Below, in pieces: positions 9,223-18,857 of a DNA stretch of 64,000 nt (positions are counted from its first letter, which is position 1; each line of letters starts with the position of its first letter). Origin of the DNA: Sporosarcina sp. (GTDB lineage Bacteria > Bacillota > Bacilli > Bacillales_A > Planococcaceae); assembly GCF_029257255.1 (NCBI RefSeq), contig NZ_JARICI010000087.1, forward strand, positions 1 to 64,000. Direction: 5' to 3'. Below the pieces are notes generated by a model. That model was given only the letters and a program-made list of their open reading frames with translations. It made no database searches and was not told where the DNA came from. The position numbers and the translations under genes are program-made.

Positions 9223-10302
9223 TTATCGGCCTTTCGGTTTTGCAAAAATCATTCTTCCGGCAGATGTCTGAAGAACACTTGTCACCACGACGTCAATCGC
9301 CTGACCAATATACGATCTGCCGTCTTCGATGACAATCATCGTGCCGTCATCCAAGTACGCAACACCCTGATTATGCTCTTTGCCGTCTTTGATGACTACT
9401 ACATGCATTTCTTCTCCTGGAATGACGACTGGTTTCACTGCATTGGCTAAATCATTAATATTCAGTACTGCCACACCATGCAAATCTGAAACTTTATTGA
9501 GATTAAAATCGTTCGTCACAACCAGGCCTTCCATTTTCTTTGCTAGTTTCACTAATTTCAAATCTACTTCCGCTACGTCATTGAAGTCTTCATCTGTAAT
9601 CAAGACGGTTGGACCGTCATCGTTTTGCAGTCGTTTCAAAATATCCAGACCACGCCGTCCCTTTGTACGCTTCAGCGTATCCGAAGAATCGGCGATGTGT
9701 TGCAATTCCGTCAAGACAAATTGAGGAACAACAAGGATTCCCTGCAGAAAACCTGTTGCCGCGATATCCGCTATGCGCCCGTCGATAATGACACTCGTAT
9801 CGAGCAGTTTATAGACATTCTTTTGCGGTGCAGCGGCTTCCGCCGTTTCCTTCTTTTTTGTTGTGCTGCGTAAATTGGAGAAAGCATTGATGAACTCCTC
9901 CCACTTCTTAAAGCCGACCTGGAAGCCCAAATAGCCAAGAAGAATTGACAGCAATGCAGGAAGTACTGCAGAAAAGAAAGGTATTTCCATTGCATTCAAG
10001 CCAAAGCTGACTAAAAATGCAACACTCAGTCCGACAATGAGTCCTACTGTCCCGAACAATAGGTCCATGATCGGTGCTTTCAAAAGTCTTTCTTCTATCC
10101 ATTTAATAAAGTTCACAATCGGCTCGGTTAAAAATAAGCTGAATATAAATAGAATGATCGCTCCTAAAATTGCTTCCACGTATGCGTTTTCAATAATTGG
10201 ACGCGATGTGAATACAAACAAGCCAAATAAGTACGGTAAAAATAATACACCGAGAGTTCCTCCGATTAGCAAGAAAGATAGTTGGACTACTCTTTTCAAC
10301 AT
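9223..10302 (-). CDS. yacL: Membrane-anchored PIN/TRAM protein YacL
   Basis: A 359-residue conserved Bacillales protein, widespread beside radA and ispD. Four hydrophobic segments occupy the first ~125 residues. A PIN nuclease-like domain follows, with acidic residues in KLLDTSVIIDGRIADI (around 168-183), LITDEDF and VVTNDFNLNKV. A TRAM RNA-binding module ends the protein (EEMHVVVIKDGKEHNQGVAYLDDG). The architecture predicts a membrane-tethered RNA-binding or RNA-cutting protein; its substrate is unknown. AGGAGGTGG precedes the ATG. Confidence 0.88.
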   Translation of the reverse strand: MLKRVVQLSFLLIGGTLGVLFLPYLFGLFVFTSRPIIENAYVEAILGAIILFIFSLFLTEPIVNFIKWIEERLLKAPIMDLLFGTVGLIVGLSVAFLVSFGLNAMEIPFFSAVLPALLSILLGYLGFQVGFKKWEEFINAFSNLRSTTKKKETAEAAAPQKNVYKLLDTSVIIDGRIADIAATGFLQGILVVPQFVLTELQHIADSSDTLKRTKGRRGLDILKRLQNDDGPTVLITDEDFNDVAEVDLKLVKLAKKMEGLVVTNDFNLNKVSDLHGVAVLNINDLANAVKPVVIPGEEMHVVVIKDGKEHNQGVAYLDDGTMIVIEDGRSYIGQAIDVVVTSVLQTSAGRMIFAKPKGR

Positions 10303-10366
10303 TTTCTTCCACCTCCTTTTCCTTTTTACTAGTATACAACGAATGACAGCTAGCCGCTTAGGTTAT

Positions 10367-10392
10367 GTGAGGAATTTCTGAAAATTCCTCAC
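10367..10392. other. Perfect 11-bp inverted repeat between radA and yacL
   Basis: GTGAGGAATTT and AAATTCCTCAC flank a 4-base loop. There is no T tract on either strand, so this is not a classical intrinsic terminator. It could be an RNA processing hairpin or an operator. The rest of the 128-base gap shows no convincing promoter. Confidence 0.5.
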
Positions 10393-10430
10393 TCCTCTTA
10401 CTAGGACAATCTAAATGAATAAAAGTTTCT

Positions 10431-11801
10431 TTACTTAAACGCGATCCCAAGTGCTTCAGATATTGTTTCGACACCTACCACTTGAATGCCTGTTGGAATA
10501 TCCCAGCCACCCATATTGGAAGCCGGCATAATAACGCGGTCAAAACCAAGTTTCGCCGCCTCTGTGACTCGCTGTTCTATTCTCGATACCCTTCTTACCT
10601 CACCCGTTAACCCTACTTCTCCAATAAAACAATCCCCTATGCCGACTGCGGTATCACGGTAGCTTGAAACAATACTCAGCAAAACTGCTAAATCAATAGC
10701 TGGCTCGTCCAGTTTAACCCCACCCGCAACCTTAATATACGCATCCTGCGTCTGCAGCATCATGCCCGCACGCTTTTCCAGTACCGCCATGAGCAATGAC
10801 ACACGGTTTTGATCGATCCCCGTCGCCATTCGTTTTGGATAATTGAAGCTCGAGGGGGTAATCAGTGCCTGAATTTCCACTAAAATCGGCCGCGTCCCTT
10901 CCATTGAAGCAACAACCGTTGAACCGCCTCCCCCTTGGGATCGTTCACGTAAAAACAGTTCTGACGGATTCAGCACTTCTTTCAATCCAGACTGCAGCAT
11001 TTCAAAAATCGCAATTTCATTGGTTGAACCGAAACGGTTTTTTACACTGCGCAAAATTCGGTATGTGTGATGACGCTCCCCTTCAAAGTACAAAACGGTA
11101 TCCACCATATGCTCAAGCAGACGCGGACCTGCAATCTGTCCATCTTTCGTAACGTGTCCCACAAGAAAGATAGCGATGTTCTGCGTCTTCGCAATACGCA
11201 TAAGTTCAGCTGTACATTCCCTGACCTGCGACACACTGCCGGGTGCTGAAGTTACTTCCGGATGATGCACCGTCTGAATGGAATCCACAATAATGAATTT
11301 TGGTTTTACAGCATCTATTGTTTCGTGGATCATGCCAAGATCTGTTTCTGCGTAGATATATAATTCATCCGATTTAACACCTAGTCTCTCCGCACGCAGC
11401 TTCGTCTGCCGGATCGATTCCTCACCGGATATATACAGCACACGCTCCTGCTGATTAGCAAGCAAGGAAGACACTTGCAGCAATAGCGTCGATTTCCCTA
11501 TCCCCGGATCCCCGCCAATTAAGATGAGCGAACCAGGTACAATCCCCCCGCCTAATACGCGGTTCAGTTCATTCAGCTCTGTTTTCACACGCGGCTCTTC
11601 TACCATTTCGACCGCGCTGATCGGAAGCGCTTTTTGCTTTACTCTATCCCCATGTTGAAACGCTGCGCGTGGCCCTTTCTGTACGATTTCAACTTCTTCA
11701 TCCATCGTGTTCCATTCACCGCAACCCGGACAGCGACCCATCCACTTCGGTGATTCATAGCCGCAAGAGCGACACATAAATTTAGACTTACGCTTAGCCA
11801 T
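10431..11801 (-). CDS. radA: DNA repair/recombination protein RadA (Sms)
   Basis: A RecA-related branch-migration helicase for recombinational repair. The 456-residue product has an N-terminal zinc finger (CRSC...CPGC, residues 10-32), Walker [11 protein letters not shown] near residue 97, and the RadA-specific KNRFG motif ([11 protein letters not shown]). The C-terminus is Lon-protease-like ([20 protein letters not shown]). The ATG at 11801 is chosen over a TTG five codons upstream because GGGGAG lies 5 bases before it. It follows clpC, the Bacillus position. Confidence 0.95.
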   Translation of the reverse strand: MAKRKSKFMCRSCGYESPKWMGRCPGCGEWNTMDEEVEIVQKGPRAAFQHGDRVKQKALPISAVEMVEEPRVKTELNELNRVLGGGIVPGSLILIGGDPGIGKSTLLLQVSSLLANQQERVLYISGEESIRQTKLRAERLGVKSDELYIYAETDLGMIHETIDAVKPKFIIVDSIQTVHHPEVTSAPGSVSQVRECTAELMRIAKTQNIAIFLVGHVTKDGQIAGPRLLEHMVDTVLYFEGERHHTYRILRSVKNRFGSTNEIAIFEMLQSGLKEVLNPSELFLRERSQGGGGSTVVASMEGTRPILVEIQALITPSSFNYPKRMATGIDQNRVSLLMAVLEKRAGMMLQTQDAYIKVAGGVKLDEPAIDLAVLLSIVSSYRDTAVGIGDCFIGEVGLTGEVRRVSRIEQRVTEAAKLGFDRVIMPASNMGGWDIPTGIQVVGVETISEALGIAFK

Positions 11802-11816
11802 ATGCTCTCTCCCCAA

Positions 11817-11869
11817 ACGAAAAGGACAGCCCGCCCCGCTTTTTAAAATCTAAGCGAGCGAGCTATCCT
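11817..11869 (-). terminator. Hairpin terminator between clpC and radA
   Basis: Minus strand: a long stem (AGGATAGCTCGCTCGCTT pairing with AAGCGGGGCGGGCTGTCCT, several G-U pairs) followed by TTTTCG. The imperfect U tract suggests partial termination, letting some transcripts continue into radA. Confidence 0.6.
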
Positions 11870-11883
11870 GATCTTGATTCAAA

Positions 11884-14331
11884 TTAGTTTTGTACAGTTT
11901 CAGTTTGTTTCTCTGTCCGCACAATGAACTGATCATCTTCTACATCAATGACGACTTTTTCACCTGTTAATACTTTACCCTCAAGTAATTCTTCAGATAA
12001 TCGGTCCTCCACGTGTTTCTGCAATGCACGACGCAGCGGACGAGCTCCGTATTCCGGATCGTACCCTTCATCCGTAATCTTATCTTTCGCAGCTTCCGTC
12101 AAGACTAATTCGATATTCTGTTCGGCTAGTCGCTTCGCAAGGTCTTCCGACATTAAACTAACAATCTGACGTAAGTGATCTTTTTCTAATGAATGGAAAA
12201 CGATCATGTCATCTACCCGGTTTAGGAATTCAGGTCTGAATGTTTTCTTCAGTTCAGCAAGCATCTTTTCCTTCATATCTGCATAATCAGATTCCCCACC
12301 ATTGATATTGAAGCCGACATAACGGTTTTTCTTCAATTCTGTAGCACCGACGTTTGACGTCATGATCATAACGGTATTGCGGAAATCTACCGTACGTCCT
12401 TTAGAATCTGTTAAGCGCCCGTCTTCCAACACTTGAAGCAAGATATTAAAGACATCTGGATGCGCTTTTTCAATTTCATCGAGCAGTACAACGGAGTACG
12501 GCTTACGGCGTACTTTCTCTGTCAGCTGGCCGCCTTCTTCATAGCCTACATAGCCCGGAGGTGAACCGACCAAACGGGACGTCGCATGTTTTTCCATATA
12601 CTCGGACATATCGATACGAATCATCGCATCTTCATCTCCGAACATGACTTCTGCTAACGCACGGGCCAATTCTGTTTTACCTACACCGGTTGGACCAAGG
12701 AAAATAAAGGAACCAATCGGTCGTTTTGGATCTTTTAATCCAGCACGCGCACGGCGGATGGCTTTTGAGATTGCTAAGACCGCTTCGTTCTGACCAATGA
12801 CACGCTCATGCAGAATCTCTTCCATTTTCAGAAGCTTAGCTGACTCTGTTTCTGCGATCTTATCGACCGGGATACCCGTCCACATTGCAACGACCGCCGC
12901 GATATCATTGACTGTTACTTCAGACTCGGTTTGGCCTTGTTTTTCTTTCCATGCCGCTTTCGTTGTTTCTAACTCTTCCTTCATCTTTTGTTCAGTGTCG
13001 CGATAAGATGCTGCTTTTTCGAACTCTTGGCTTTGAACAGCTGCATTCTTTTCCGAACGGATCGCTTCTAATTTCACTTCTAATTCTTTAAGATTCGGAG
13101 GAGTTGTATATGAACGAAGTCGGACTTTTGATCCTGCTTCATCAATCAAGTCAATCGCTTTATCCGGCAAGAAACGGTCAGAAATATAGCGGTCAGACAT
13201 TTTCGCAGCCGCTTCCACTGCTTCATCCGTAATTTTCACACGGTGGTGTGCTTCATACCGATCACGAAGTCCTCTGATAATCAGGACAGTCTCTTCTACA
13301 GATGGCTCATCCACTTGAATCGGCTGGAAACGTCGTTCAAGGGCTGCATCTTTTTCAATATATTTACGATATTCATCTAACGTAGTAGCTCCGATACACT
13401 GAAGTTCACCCCGTGCAAGAGAAGGTTTTAAAATATTTGATGCATCAATTGCACCTTCCGCTCCGCCAGCACCGATCAATGTATGCAGCTCGTCGATGAA
13501 CAGAATGATATTCCCTGCCTGACGAATCTCTTCCATAACCTTTTTCATACGGTCTTCAAATTCACCGCGGTATTTCGTACCCGCGACAACTGTACCCATA
13601 TCCAGTGTCATGACACGCTTATCACGCAAAATTTCTGGCACTTCGTTATTAACGACCTGCTGCGCCAATCCTTCTGCAATTGCCGTTTTACCGACACCCG
13701 GTTCCCCGATCAGCACCGGATTGTTTTTCGTACGGCGAGCTAATACTTCAATCACGCGGGTAATTTCTTTGCTACGTCCGATAACCGGGTCCAGCGTACC
13801 TTCGCGGGCAATCTCAGTTAAGTCTCTAGCTAGACTATCGAGCGTCGGTGTTGCGGCTGATGCTGTGCCTGTAGTATTTGCGACTGAACTTTCATCGTTG
13901 CCGAGCAATTGAAGCACTTGCTGACGTGCTTTATTCAGACTGACGCCTGCATTGTTCAGGACACGGGCTGCAACGCCTTCTCCTTCACGAATGAGGGCCA
14001 ATAAAATATGTTCTGTACCGATGTAAGAATGCCCTAATTTGCGTGACTCGTCGACTGACAGTTCGATGACGCGTTTCGCACGCGGTGTATAATGAACGAT
14101 CGGTCCTACATCTTTAGAACCGACGCCCACTAGGACTTCCACTTCTCTTTCAATCGTATCTGCATTCACATTAATCGCTTCCAGTGCTTTTGCCGCGATG
14201 CCGCCGCCTTCTCGAATTAAACCAAGTAAAATATGCTCCGTACCAATAGATTCGTGTTTTAATCGGATTGCTTCTTCTTGAGCCAATTGCAAAACTTTTT
14301 GCGCGCGTTGTGTAAATCGATTAAACATCAT
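11884..14331 (-). CDS. clpC: ATP-dependent Clp protease ATPase subunit ClpC
   Basis: A Hsp100 unfoldase that works with ClpP and, in Bacillus, with the adaptors MecA and McsB to degrade damaged or arginine-phosphorylated proteins. The 815 residues show the duplicated Clp-N domain (1-145), first AAA+ module (Walker [10 protein letters not shown] near 210, Walker [12 protein letters not shown]), a coiled middle domain (about 410-480) and second AAA+ module (GPTGVGKTE near 545). The start is the ATG at 14331, with GAGGGG seven bases upstream and the family N-terminus MMFxRFTxRAQ. A separate promoter with a CtsR-like site lies just upstream. Confidence 0.96.
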   Translation of the reverse strand: MMFNRFTQRAQKVLQLAQEEAIRLKHESIGTEHILLGLIREGGGIAAKALEAINVNADTIEREVEVLVGVGSKDVGPIVHYTPRAKRVIELSVDESRKLGHSYIGTEHILLALIREGEGVAARVLNNAGVSLNKARQQVLQLLGNDESSVANTTGTASAATPTLDSLARDLTEIAREGTLDPVIGRSKEITRVIEVLARRTKNNPVLIGEPGVGKTAIAEGLAQQVVNNEVPEILRDKRVMTLDMGTVVAGTKYRGEFEDRMKKVMEEIRQAGNIILFIDELHTLIGAGGAEGAIDASNILKPSLARGELQCIGATTLDEYRKYIEKDAALERRFQPIQVDEPSVEETVLIIRGLRDRYEAHHRVKITDEAVEAAAKMSDRYISDRFLPDKAIDLIDEAGSKVRLRSYTTPPNLKELEVKLEAIRSEKNAAVQSQEFEKAASYRDTEQKMKEELETTKAAWKEKQGQTESEVTVNDIAAVVAMWTGIPVDKIAETESAKLLKMEEILHERVIGQNEAVLAISKAIRRARAGLKDPKRPIGSFIFLGPTGVGKTELARALAEVMFGDEDAMIRIDMSEYMEKHATSRLVGSPPGYVGYEEGGQLTEKVRRKPYSVVLLDEIEKAHPDVFNILLQVLEDGRLTDSKGRTVDFRNTVMIMTSNVGATELKKNRYVGFNINGGESDYADMKEKMLAELKKTFRPEFLNRVDDMIVFHSLEKDHLRQIVSLMSEDLAKRLAEQNIELVLTEAAKDKITDEGYDPEYGARPLRRALQKHVEDRLSEELLEGKVLTGEKVVIDVEDDQFIVRTEKQTETVQN

Positions 14332-14460
14332 ATTCATTCCCCTCTTTCATTCATAAGTAAAAGATATTGTATATTATGCCACTAATAGCATCCTTGCTTT
14401 AATGCCTACTACTATACATATTCAATACGTTTCCTAATAAGCCATGTTTCTCACATTGAC

Positions 14461-14507
14461 CTTGACTATAGTTGATTAATTGTAAATCGCTAACAGCCTT
14501 CTTGCAA
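14461..14507 (-). promoter_or_regulatory. clpC promoter with CtsR-like operator
   Basis: In the 180-base mcsB-clpC gap the minus strand has -35 TTGCAA (14502-14507), a 17-base spacer and -10 TACAAT (14479-14484). Directly downstream (14461-14477, plus strand) is CTTGACT-ATA-GTTGATT, matching the CtsR heptad pair TTTGACY-NTN-TTTGACY at 11 of 14 heptad positions. The block closely resembles the main ctsR promoter/operator at 16665-16713. It would give clpC its own CtsR-controlled start. Confidence 0.62.
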
Positions 14508-14516
14508 AAGTTTTGC

Positions 14517-15605
14517 TTACGTTTCATCTGCGTCAGTTTCGGCAGCTTGTGACCTTTCAATACCTAAACGGTCACGAAATAATTGAGCACGGAAAACGTC
14601 CCGCTCATCAGGCGTCAGCTCTGCACCCGCATATTGCTGAAGGAAGCCCGGCTGCATGAATATCATCAGCTCATTCAAAATCGTCATATCAATATTTTTT
14701 ATGATATGTAAATCAATACCCAAACGGACGTCAGACAAACATCTCGCCGCTTCTGCAGTCGGCAAGATCCTGGCATGCGTGATTGTGCCGAGCGAACGAT
14801 ACAGGCGGTTTTCCAGATGAACTTGAGATTTAGCCAGCAATAACTCACGTGATTTCTTTTCGTGAGCAATTAAACGCTTGGAAATATTCTCAAGATCCTT
14901 CAGTACTTCTTCTTCTGATTTACCAAGTGTCGTTTGATTGGAAATCTGATAAATATTACCGAGCGCCTCACTGCCTTCTCCATAACTTCCTCGTACCACC
15001 ATACCGAGCCGTGAGACAGCAGGAACGATCCGATCGAGCTGTTTAGTAATCGTCAGAGCCGGCAAATGCATCATGACAGATGCCCGCATTCCGGTACCTG
15101 TATTGGAGGGACAGCTCGTAAGATAGCCGAATGTCTCATCAAATGCATAGTCCAGATTATGTTCAAGTTCACTATCTACTTTATCCGCCTGTTCATAAGC
15201 CCTTTTGACTTGAAAACCCGGATAAATACATTGAATGCGAATATGGTCTTCTTCATTCACCATGATACTGATTGTTTCATCTTCTGAAAGCAGAACAGAA
15301 CCATATTTTTCCGGATTAATCAGCTGCGGGCTTACTAAATGCTTCTCTACAAGTATTTGCCGTTCAAGCAATGTTAAGTCAGACATGCTCGTGCCCGCAA
15401 AATGCAGTTCTTCCATTGCGGATACCGCTTGATCGACAGCTTCATTGACCTGTTTCGCATCTTCTGCAGACGCACAAATCGGGAACAGATGGCTTTGCAG
15501 ATTACGCGCTAAGCGAATTCGTGTAGAAAGAACAATATCTGAATGCTCTCCTTCTGCCACCATCCAGCCGGTCAGCTCTTGATTGATAAATTTTTCAAAT
15601 GACAT
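14517..15605 (-). CDS. mcsB: Protein arginine kinase McsB
   Basis: A phosphagen-kinase-like enzyme that phosphorylates arginines on proteins, marking them for ClpCP and inactivating CtsR. The 362-residue product has the ATP:guanido-kinase signatures VLSTRIRLARNL near residue 25, the catalytic stretch TSCPSNTGTGMRASVMMHLP, and RGSYGEGSEALG. The ATG at 15605 is chosen over a GTG four codons upstream because GGTGA lies 8 bases before it. It overlaps mcsA by 11 bases. Confidence 0.94.
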   Translation of the reverse strand: MSFEKFINQELTGWMVAEGEHSDIVLSTRIRLARNLQSHLFPICASAEDAKQVNEAVDQAVSAMEELHFAGTSMSDLTLLERQILVEKHLVSPQLINPEKYGSVLLSEDETISIMVNEEDHIRIQCIYPGFQVKRAYEQADKVDSELEHNLDYAFDETFGYLTSCPSNTGTGMRASVMMHLPALTITKQLDRIVPAVSRLGMVVRGSYGEGSEALGNIYQISNQTTLGKSEEEVLKDLENISKRLIAHEKKSRELLLAKSQVHLENRLYRSLGTITHARILPTAEAARCLSDVRLGIDLHIIKNIDMTILNELMIFMQPGFLQQYAGAELTPDERDVFRAQLFRDRLGIERSQAAETDADET

Positions 15606-16146
15606 GCTGATCGTCACCCCCGTCAGCCAGCTGCTGTTTCACCTGGTTAGCTTCGTCTCTCAGTTCAGCAGCTTCTTCAAAACGCTCTGATTCTACCGCC
15701 TCTTTCATTTTTGAACGGATATCTTCCAGTTGTTTTTTTAATGCAAAACGTTCGTTGAAGGAAACAGGGATTTTCCCGCCGTGGCTCGTATTGCCGTTGT
15801 GTAATTTTGCAAACACCCTTGGAAGTTGCTCGCGAAATGCATCATAACAAGTCGCACAGCCGAATTTCCCGATATCCAGAAAGCTGTGGAAAGTAAGTCC
15901 GCAATTCGGACATTTAGGACCTTCCGGCATCTTTTCATTCGCCTTTTGTTCCTGCAGCAAGTCAGAGCCGCCAAGCCAATGAGCTAAAAATTGCTGGATA
16001 GATAAGGGTTCCTGATCAGGACTAAATGAAAACGTCTGGGAATAAAACGCACATTTATCACATAAATGCCGCTCTGTCACACCGTTCATTGTCTCTTGTT
16101 TGAAGACCACGGCAGCCGGCCGCTCTTTGCAGTTTTCACATAGCAT
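15595..16146 (-). CDS. mcsA: McsB activator McsA
   Basis: A 183-residue zinc-binding partner that activates McsB and modulates CtsR. Zinc ligands come in CxxC pairs: MLCENCKERPA at the N-terminus, HLCDKC, then GPKCPNCGLTFHSF and KFGCATCYDAF. A UVR-type coiled motif near the C-terminus (LEDIRSKMKEAVESERFEEA) resembles that of UvrB/ClpC middle domains. The ATG at 16146 has GAGGTGG six bases upstream; a TTG five codons earlier is less likely. Second gene of the ctsR operon. Confidence 0.93.
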   Translation of the reverse strand: MLCENCKERPAAVVFKQETMNGVTERHLCDKCAFYSQTFSFSPDQEPLSIQQFLAHWLGGSDLLQEQKANEKMPEGPKCPNCGLTFHSFLDIGKFGCATCYDAFREQLPRVFAKLHNGNTSHGGKIPVSFNERFALKKQLEDIRSKMKEAVESERFEEAAELRDEANQVKQQLADGGDDQHVI

Positions 16147-16157
16147 GTATATCCACC

Positions 16158-16628
16158 TCAATCCACTTCTTCGTAAATTAATGTCACTAACATGGCACGA
16201 AGGATACGCGAACGCAATGCATCGCGTTCAGGAAGCATATAGCGCAGTGTATTGCGGCCTACAGCTGCCAACATAAGTTTCGCTTCACGCTCGTTAATCA
16301 CTTCTTCTTCAATTAAGCGAAAAATGACGTCTTCCGCCATTGTGGACGACGCTTCATCTTCAAGACTTTCTACCGCCTGTTCGAGTAAATCTTTCCGAGA
16401 ATTCGTCTTCACCCGGTAAATCCGGATATAACCGCCGCCGCCTCGCTTCGATTCTACTGCATAGCCTCTTTCGACTGTAAAACGAGTTTTGATTACATAG
16501 TTGATCTGCGAAGGTACACACTGAAATTTCTCAGCCACTTCATTCCGCTTGATTTCAACAGAAGCACTACCTTCCTCTTCGATAATCGCCTTCAAATATC
16601 CTTCTATAATGTCAGAAATGTTCCGCAT
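16158..16628 (-). CDS. ctsR: Heat-shock repressor CtsR
   Basis: A dimeric winged-helix repressor of clp and other class III heat-shock genes. The 156-residue product has an N-terminal HTH (VAEKFQCVPSQINYVIKTRF) and the glycine-rich wing KRGGGGYIRI (thermosensing loop in the family). The C-terminal four-helix part is the target of McsB phosphorylation. It heads the ctsR-mcsA-mcsB-clpC operon and sits behind a perfect CtsR operator, so autoregulation is expected. Confidence 0.95.
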   Translation of the reverse strand: MRNISDIIEGYLKAIIEEEGSASVEIKRNEVAEKFQCVPSQINYVIKTRFTVERGYAVESKRGGGGYIRIYRVKTNSRKDLLEQAVESLEDEASSTMAEDVIFRLIEEEVINEREAKLMLAAVGRNTLRYMLPERDALRSRILRAMLVTLIYEEVD

Positions 16629-16664
16629 CTCGTCACCTCGTTTCCGCTCGTACTTCTAGTTGAC

Positions 16665-16713
16665 TTTGACTATCTTTGACTTGATTGTATCGCAGAAAAC
16701 AGGTCGGATGCAA
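16665..16713 (-). promoter_or_regulatory. ctsR operon promoter and CtsR operator
   Basis: The plus strand at 16665-16681 reads TTTGACT-ATC-TTTGACT, a perfect match to the CtsR heptad consensus, and a third TTGACT overlaps its left end. Minus-strand -10 TACAAT is at 16684-16689, and a weak -35 TTGCAT at 16708-16713 (18-base spacer). The operator covers the expected transcription start, consistent with repression by steric block. Confidence 0.88.
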
Positions 16714-16816
16714 TTGATTTGTTTTATTCGGATGGGCAGTTTTTGCCAATCTCGCTAGCTTAGGCTTTCACACTCTTCACTTGATTATTCATGATCTTGA
16801 CGGCTTTTCTTCGACA

Positions 16817-16850
16817 TAAAAAACCGCACAGTGGGATCTGCACGGTTTTC
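16817..16850 (-). terminator. Terminator after bioB
   Basis: Minus strand: AAAACCGTGCAGATC...CTGTGCGGTTTTTT, a stem with internal mismatch followed by a T run immediately after the bioB stop. It separates the bio genes from the ctsR operon promoter. Confidence 0.85.
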
Positions 16851-16856
16851 ATTCGT

Positions 16857-17861
16857 TTAAATAGAAACTGTTTCTTTTTTCAGAGGTGCCAGATCGACTT
16901 CAAAGCCCATGTCTTCAAGCATCTGAAGGTCTTTATCGTTCTCTTGCCCCGCGGTTGTCAGATAATCTCCAATAAAGATCGAGTTGGCCGCATATAAACC
17001 AAGCGGCTGTAGACTGCGCAGATTCACTTCACGCCCGCCTGAGATCCGGATTTCTTTCGTTGGATTAATATAACGGAACAAGCTGAGTACCTTTAGACAG
17101 TAGCGAGGATCTAATTCAGATGTGCCTTCAAGCGAAGTACCATCCACAGCGTGCAGGAAGTTTACCGGAATGGAATCCGCATCCAGTACCCGCAGGCTGT
17201 GCGCCATCGAGATGACATCTTCTTTCGTTTCGCGCATCCCGACAATCACGCCGGAACAAGGTGATATGCCCGCTTCTTTTGCGTGACCTACCGTTTTTAC
17301 ACGATCATCATACGTATGCGATGTCGTGATGCTCTCGTGGTGCTCTGCAGAAGTGTTCAGGTTGTGGTTATAGCGATCCACACCCGCTTCTTTCAAACGC
17401 ACCGCCTGCTCCGGCTTCAAGATGCCGAGACATGCACAGACAGTCATACCTTCATGCTTTTCTTTGATTTTCCTCACTGAATCAATGACGATTTCTAGCT
17501 CACTGTCACGAGGCCCACGTCCGCTCGCCACGATACAATAAGTGCCTGCTTTATTGGCAGCAGCACGCTCTGCTCCCTCCAGAATTTCTTCTGATTTCAT
17601 CATGGCATACTTTTCAACAGGAGCTTTTGAGACGATCGACTGCGCACAATATCCGCAGTTTTCGGGACAGAGTCCTGATTTCGTGTTGATGATCATATTA
17701 AGTTTTACTTTGTTTCCATAGTAATGCGAACGAATGGAATATGTTGCATGAAGCAATAAAAGTAACTCTTCATCAGGACTATTTAGGATGGAAAGTGCTT
17801 CCTCGTCCGTTAGTACATGCCCAGCCAAAACTTTGTCAGCCAGCAGTTGATAATCCGTCAA
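16857..17861 (-). CDS. bioB: Biotin synthase
   Basis: A radical-SAM enzyme that inserts sulphur into dethiobiotin. The 334 residues carry the [4Fe-4S] motif CPENCGYCAQ (around 65-73), the second-cluster residues further on, and the family signature YNHNLNTS. The start is TTG with GAGGCGG five bases upstream, overlapping the bioY stop. No other biotin-synthesis gene is in the window, so it is paired with uptake rather than with a full pathway here. Confidence 0.95.
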   Translation of the reverse strand: MTDYQLLADKVLAGHVLTDEEALSILNSPDEELLLLLHATYSIRSHYYGNKVKLNMIINTKSGLCPENCGYCAQSIVSKAPVEKYAMMKSEEILEGAERAAANKAGTYCIVASGRGPRDSELEIVIDSVRKIKEKHEGMTVCACLGILKPEQAVRLKEAGVDRYNHNLNTSAEHHESITTSHTYDDRVKTVGHAKEAGISPCSGVIVGMRETKEDVISMAHSLRVLDADSIPVNFLHAVDGTSLEGTSELDPRYCLKVLSLFRYINPTKEIRISGGREVNLRSLQPLGLYAANSIFIGDYLTTAGQENDKDLQMLEDMGFEVDLAPLKKETVSI

Positions 17862-18457
17862 ATTGTCCGCCTCACTTTCAAGTGTTTTGAAATTCTAAAT
17901 GCAAAGATCCCTGCAAGCACCGCCAATAAAATATCTTTCGGCAACGGCGGAACCATCCAGATCCATGCAATTTTATAGGTGAATATCTCTGGTGCCGCTG
18001 CCCATATTTTATAGGCAACGTACATCAAGTTAGTTCCTATCAAATAGTTGATCGCTGTCCCTGTTAGTGCTGCAGTAATATAAGCAGTCAGTGTGCTTTT
18101 TCGCTCTACGATTTTCCCCACAACGTAGGCAACTAGAATAAATGAAACGATAAACCCGAAAGTCGGGCTTAAAACTTGTCCGAATCCACCCGAGAATCTT
18201 GCAAATACCGGTGCTCCTGCAAGACCGACCAGCATGTAGACAGTCATTGATAATGCACCCAGACGGCTACCGAGTAATAGTCCAGACAAGACCGCAAAGA
18301 ATGTCTGAAGTGTGATGGGAACATTCATGACCACCAAGAATGGCAGGAATGATGTGATATTAGCCCCGATCATCATGAGTGCTGCGAACATTCCGCTGTA
18401 TACAACTGCCAGCGCCCCCAGCTGACTTTTCGTACGTCCTTCTGTAACTGTTGTCAT
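17858..18457 (-). CDS. bioY: Biotin ECF transporter substrate-binding protein BioY
   Basis: The membrane S-component that binds biotin for ECF-type uptake. The 199 residues are almost wholly hydrophobic, with about six membrane segments. The BioY signatures GLLLGSRLGALSMTVYMLVG and FGFIVSFILVAYVVG are present. Energy-coupling (ECF A/A'/T) genes are not adjacent, so it probably uses the shared module. The ATG follows AGGGGTG. It forms an operon with bioB, under the promoter and BirA-type operator just upstream. Confidence 0.93.
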   Translation of the reverse strand: MTTVTEGRTKSQLGALAVVYSGMFAALMMIGANITSFLPFLVVMNVPITLQTFFAVLSGLLLGSRLGALSMTVYMLVGLAGAPVFARFSGGFGQVLSPTFGFIVSFILVAYVVGKIVERKSTLTAYITAALTGTAINYLIGTNLMYVAYKIWAAAPEIFTYKIAWIWMVPPLPKDILLAVLAGIFAFRISKHLKVRRTI

Positions 18458-18493
18458 CCTTACACCCCTTAATCTTTTTTGGTTACTATAAAA

Positions 18494-18546
18494 ATAGTAA
18501 TAGTTAACTCATTTTACGTCAACATTATTTTAATTTTAGTTAACAA
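18494..18546 (-). promoter_or_regulatory. bioYB promoter with BirA-type operator
   Basis: Minus strand: -35 TTGACG (18517-18522), a 17-base spacer, and -10 TACTAT (18494-18499). Overlapping the -35 is a TTGTTAAC (18539-18546) N15 GTTGACGT (18516-18523) dyad, the half-site sequence and spacing of Firmicutes BirA operators. A further GTTAAC (18503-18508) lies in the promoter spacer. Biotin-loaded BirA would be expected to block this promoter. Confidence 0.75.
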
Positions 18547-18550
18547 TGAA

Positions 18551-18590
18551 AAAGACCGGCAGCGGAATGCTGTCGATCTTGGTTTTTATT
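18551..18590 (-). terminator. Hairpin terminator downstream of the HAD pseudogene
   Basis: Minus strand: AAGATCGACAGC-ATTCC-GCTGCCGGTCTTTTTC, an imperfect 12-bp stem ending in a T run. It insulates the bioYB promoter from transcription arriving from the right. The approximately 260 bases between it and the HAD coding end otherwise hold only a short open frame (see 18721-18857). Confidence 0.5.
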
Positions 18591-18720
18591 GTTTAATGTT
18601 GGCTATTACAATCTATTATTGAATTAAAATTATACATCGTCTTCTACAATCGCCTCCGTTCGTCAGGTAGCGGTTTGAAACCGTTGATCTGCAAAAAAAC
18701 TTGTGCAACAAACGGACCCT

Positions 18721-18857
18721 TTAGCGAGACGGTAGTATGGAACCGTTAATTTCCGTTTCATCCGTCCCTCCTGAAAGCGTACCGTCTGCACCGCAAATCC
18801 CAAACTGCTTACTAAGTGCACTATCAAGTACATGTTTTGGTGATGTGCCTAAATTAA
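18721..18857 (-). other. Unassigned open stretch after the HAD gene
   Basis: In this otherwise empty gap one minus-strand frame stays open for about 45 codons, reading ...LGTSPKHVLDSALSKQF, then GICGADGTLSGGTDETEING and SILPSR before a stop. It has no ribosome site or start. It could be a remnant of a gene tail, but I cannot assign a family. Repeated ACGG/CCGT words occur across 18650-18790 without regular spacing. Confidence 0.2.

Noticed and set aside
18650..18790. Another 21-bp array suspected from repeated CCGT/ACGG words
   Set aside because: Word spacing is irregular (25, 31, 17, 14, 10 bp and so on), with no fixed phase.
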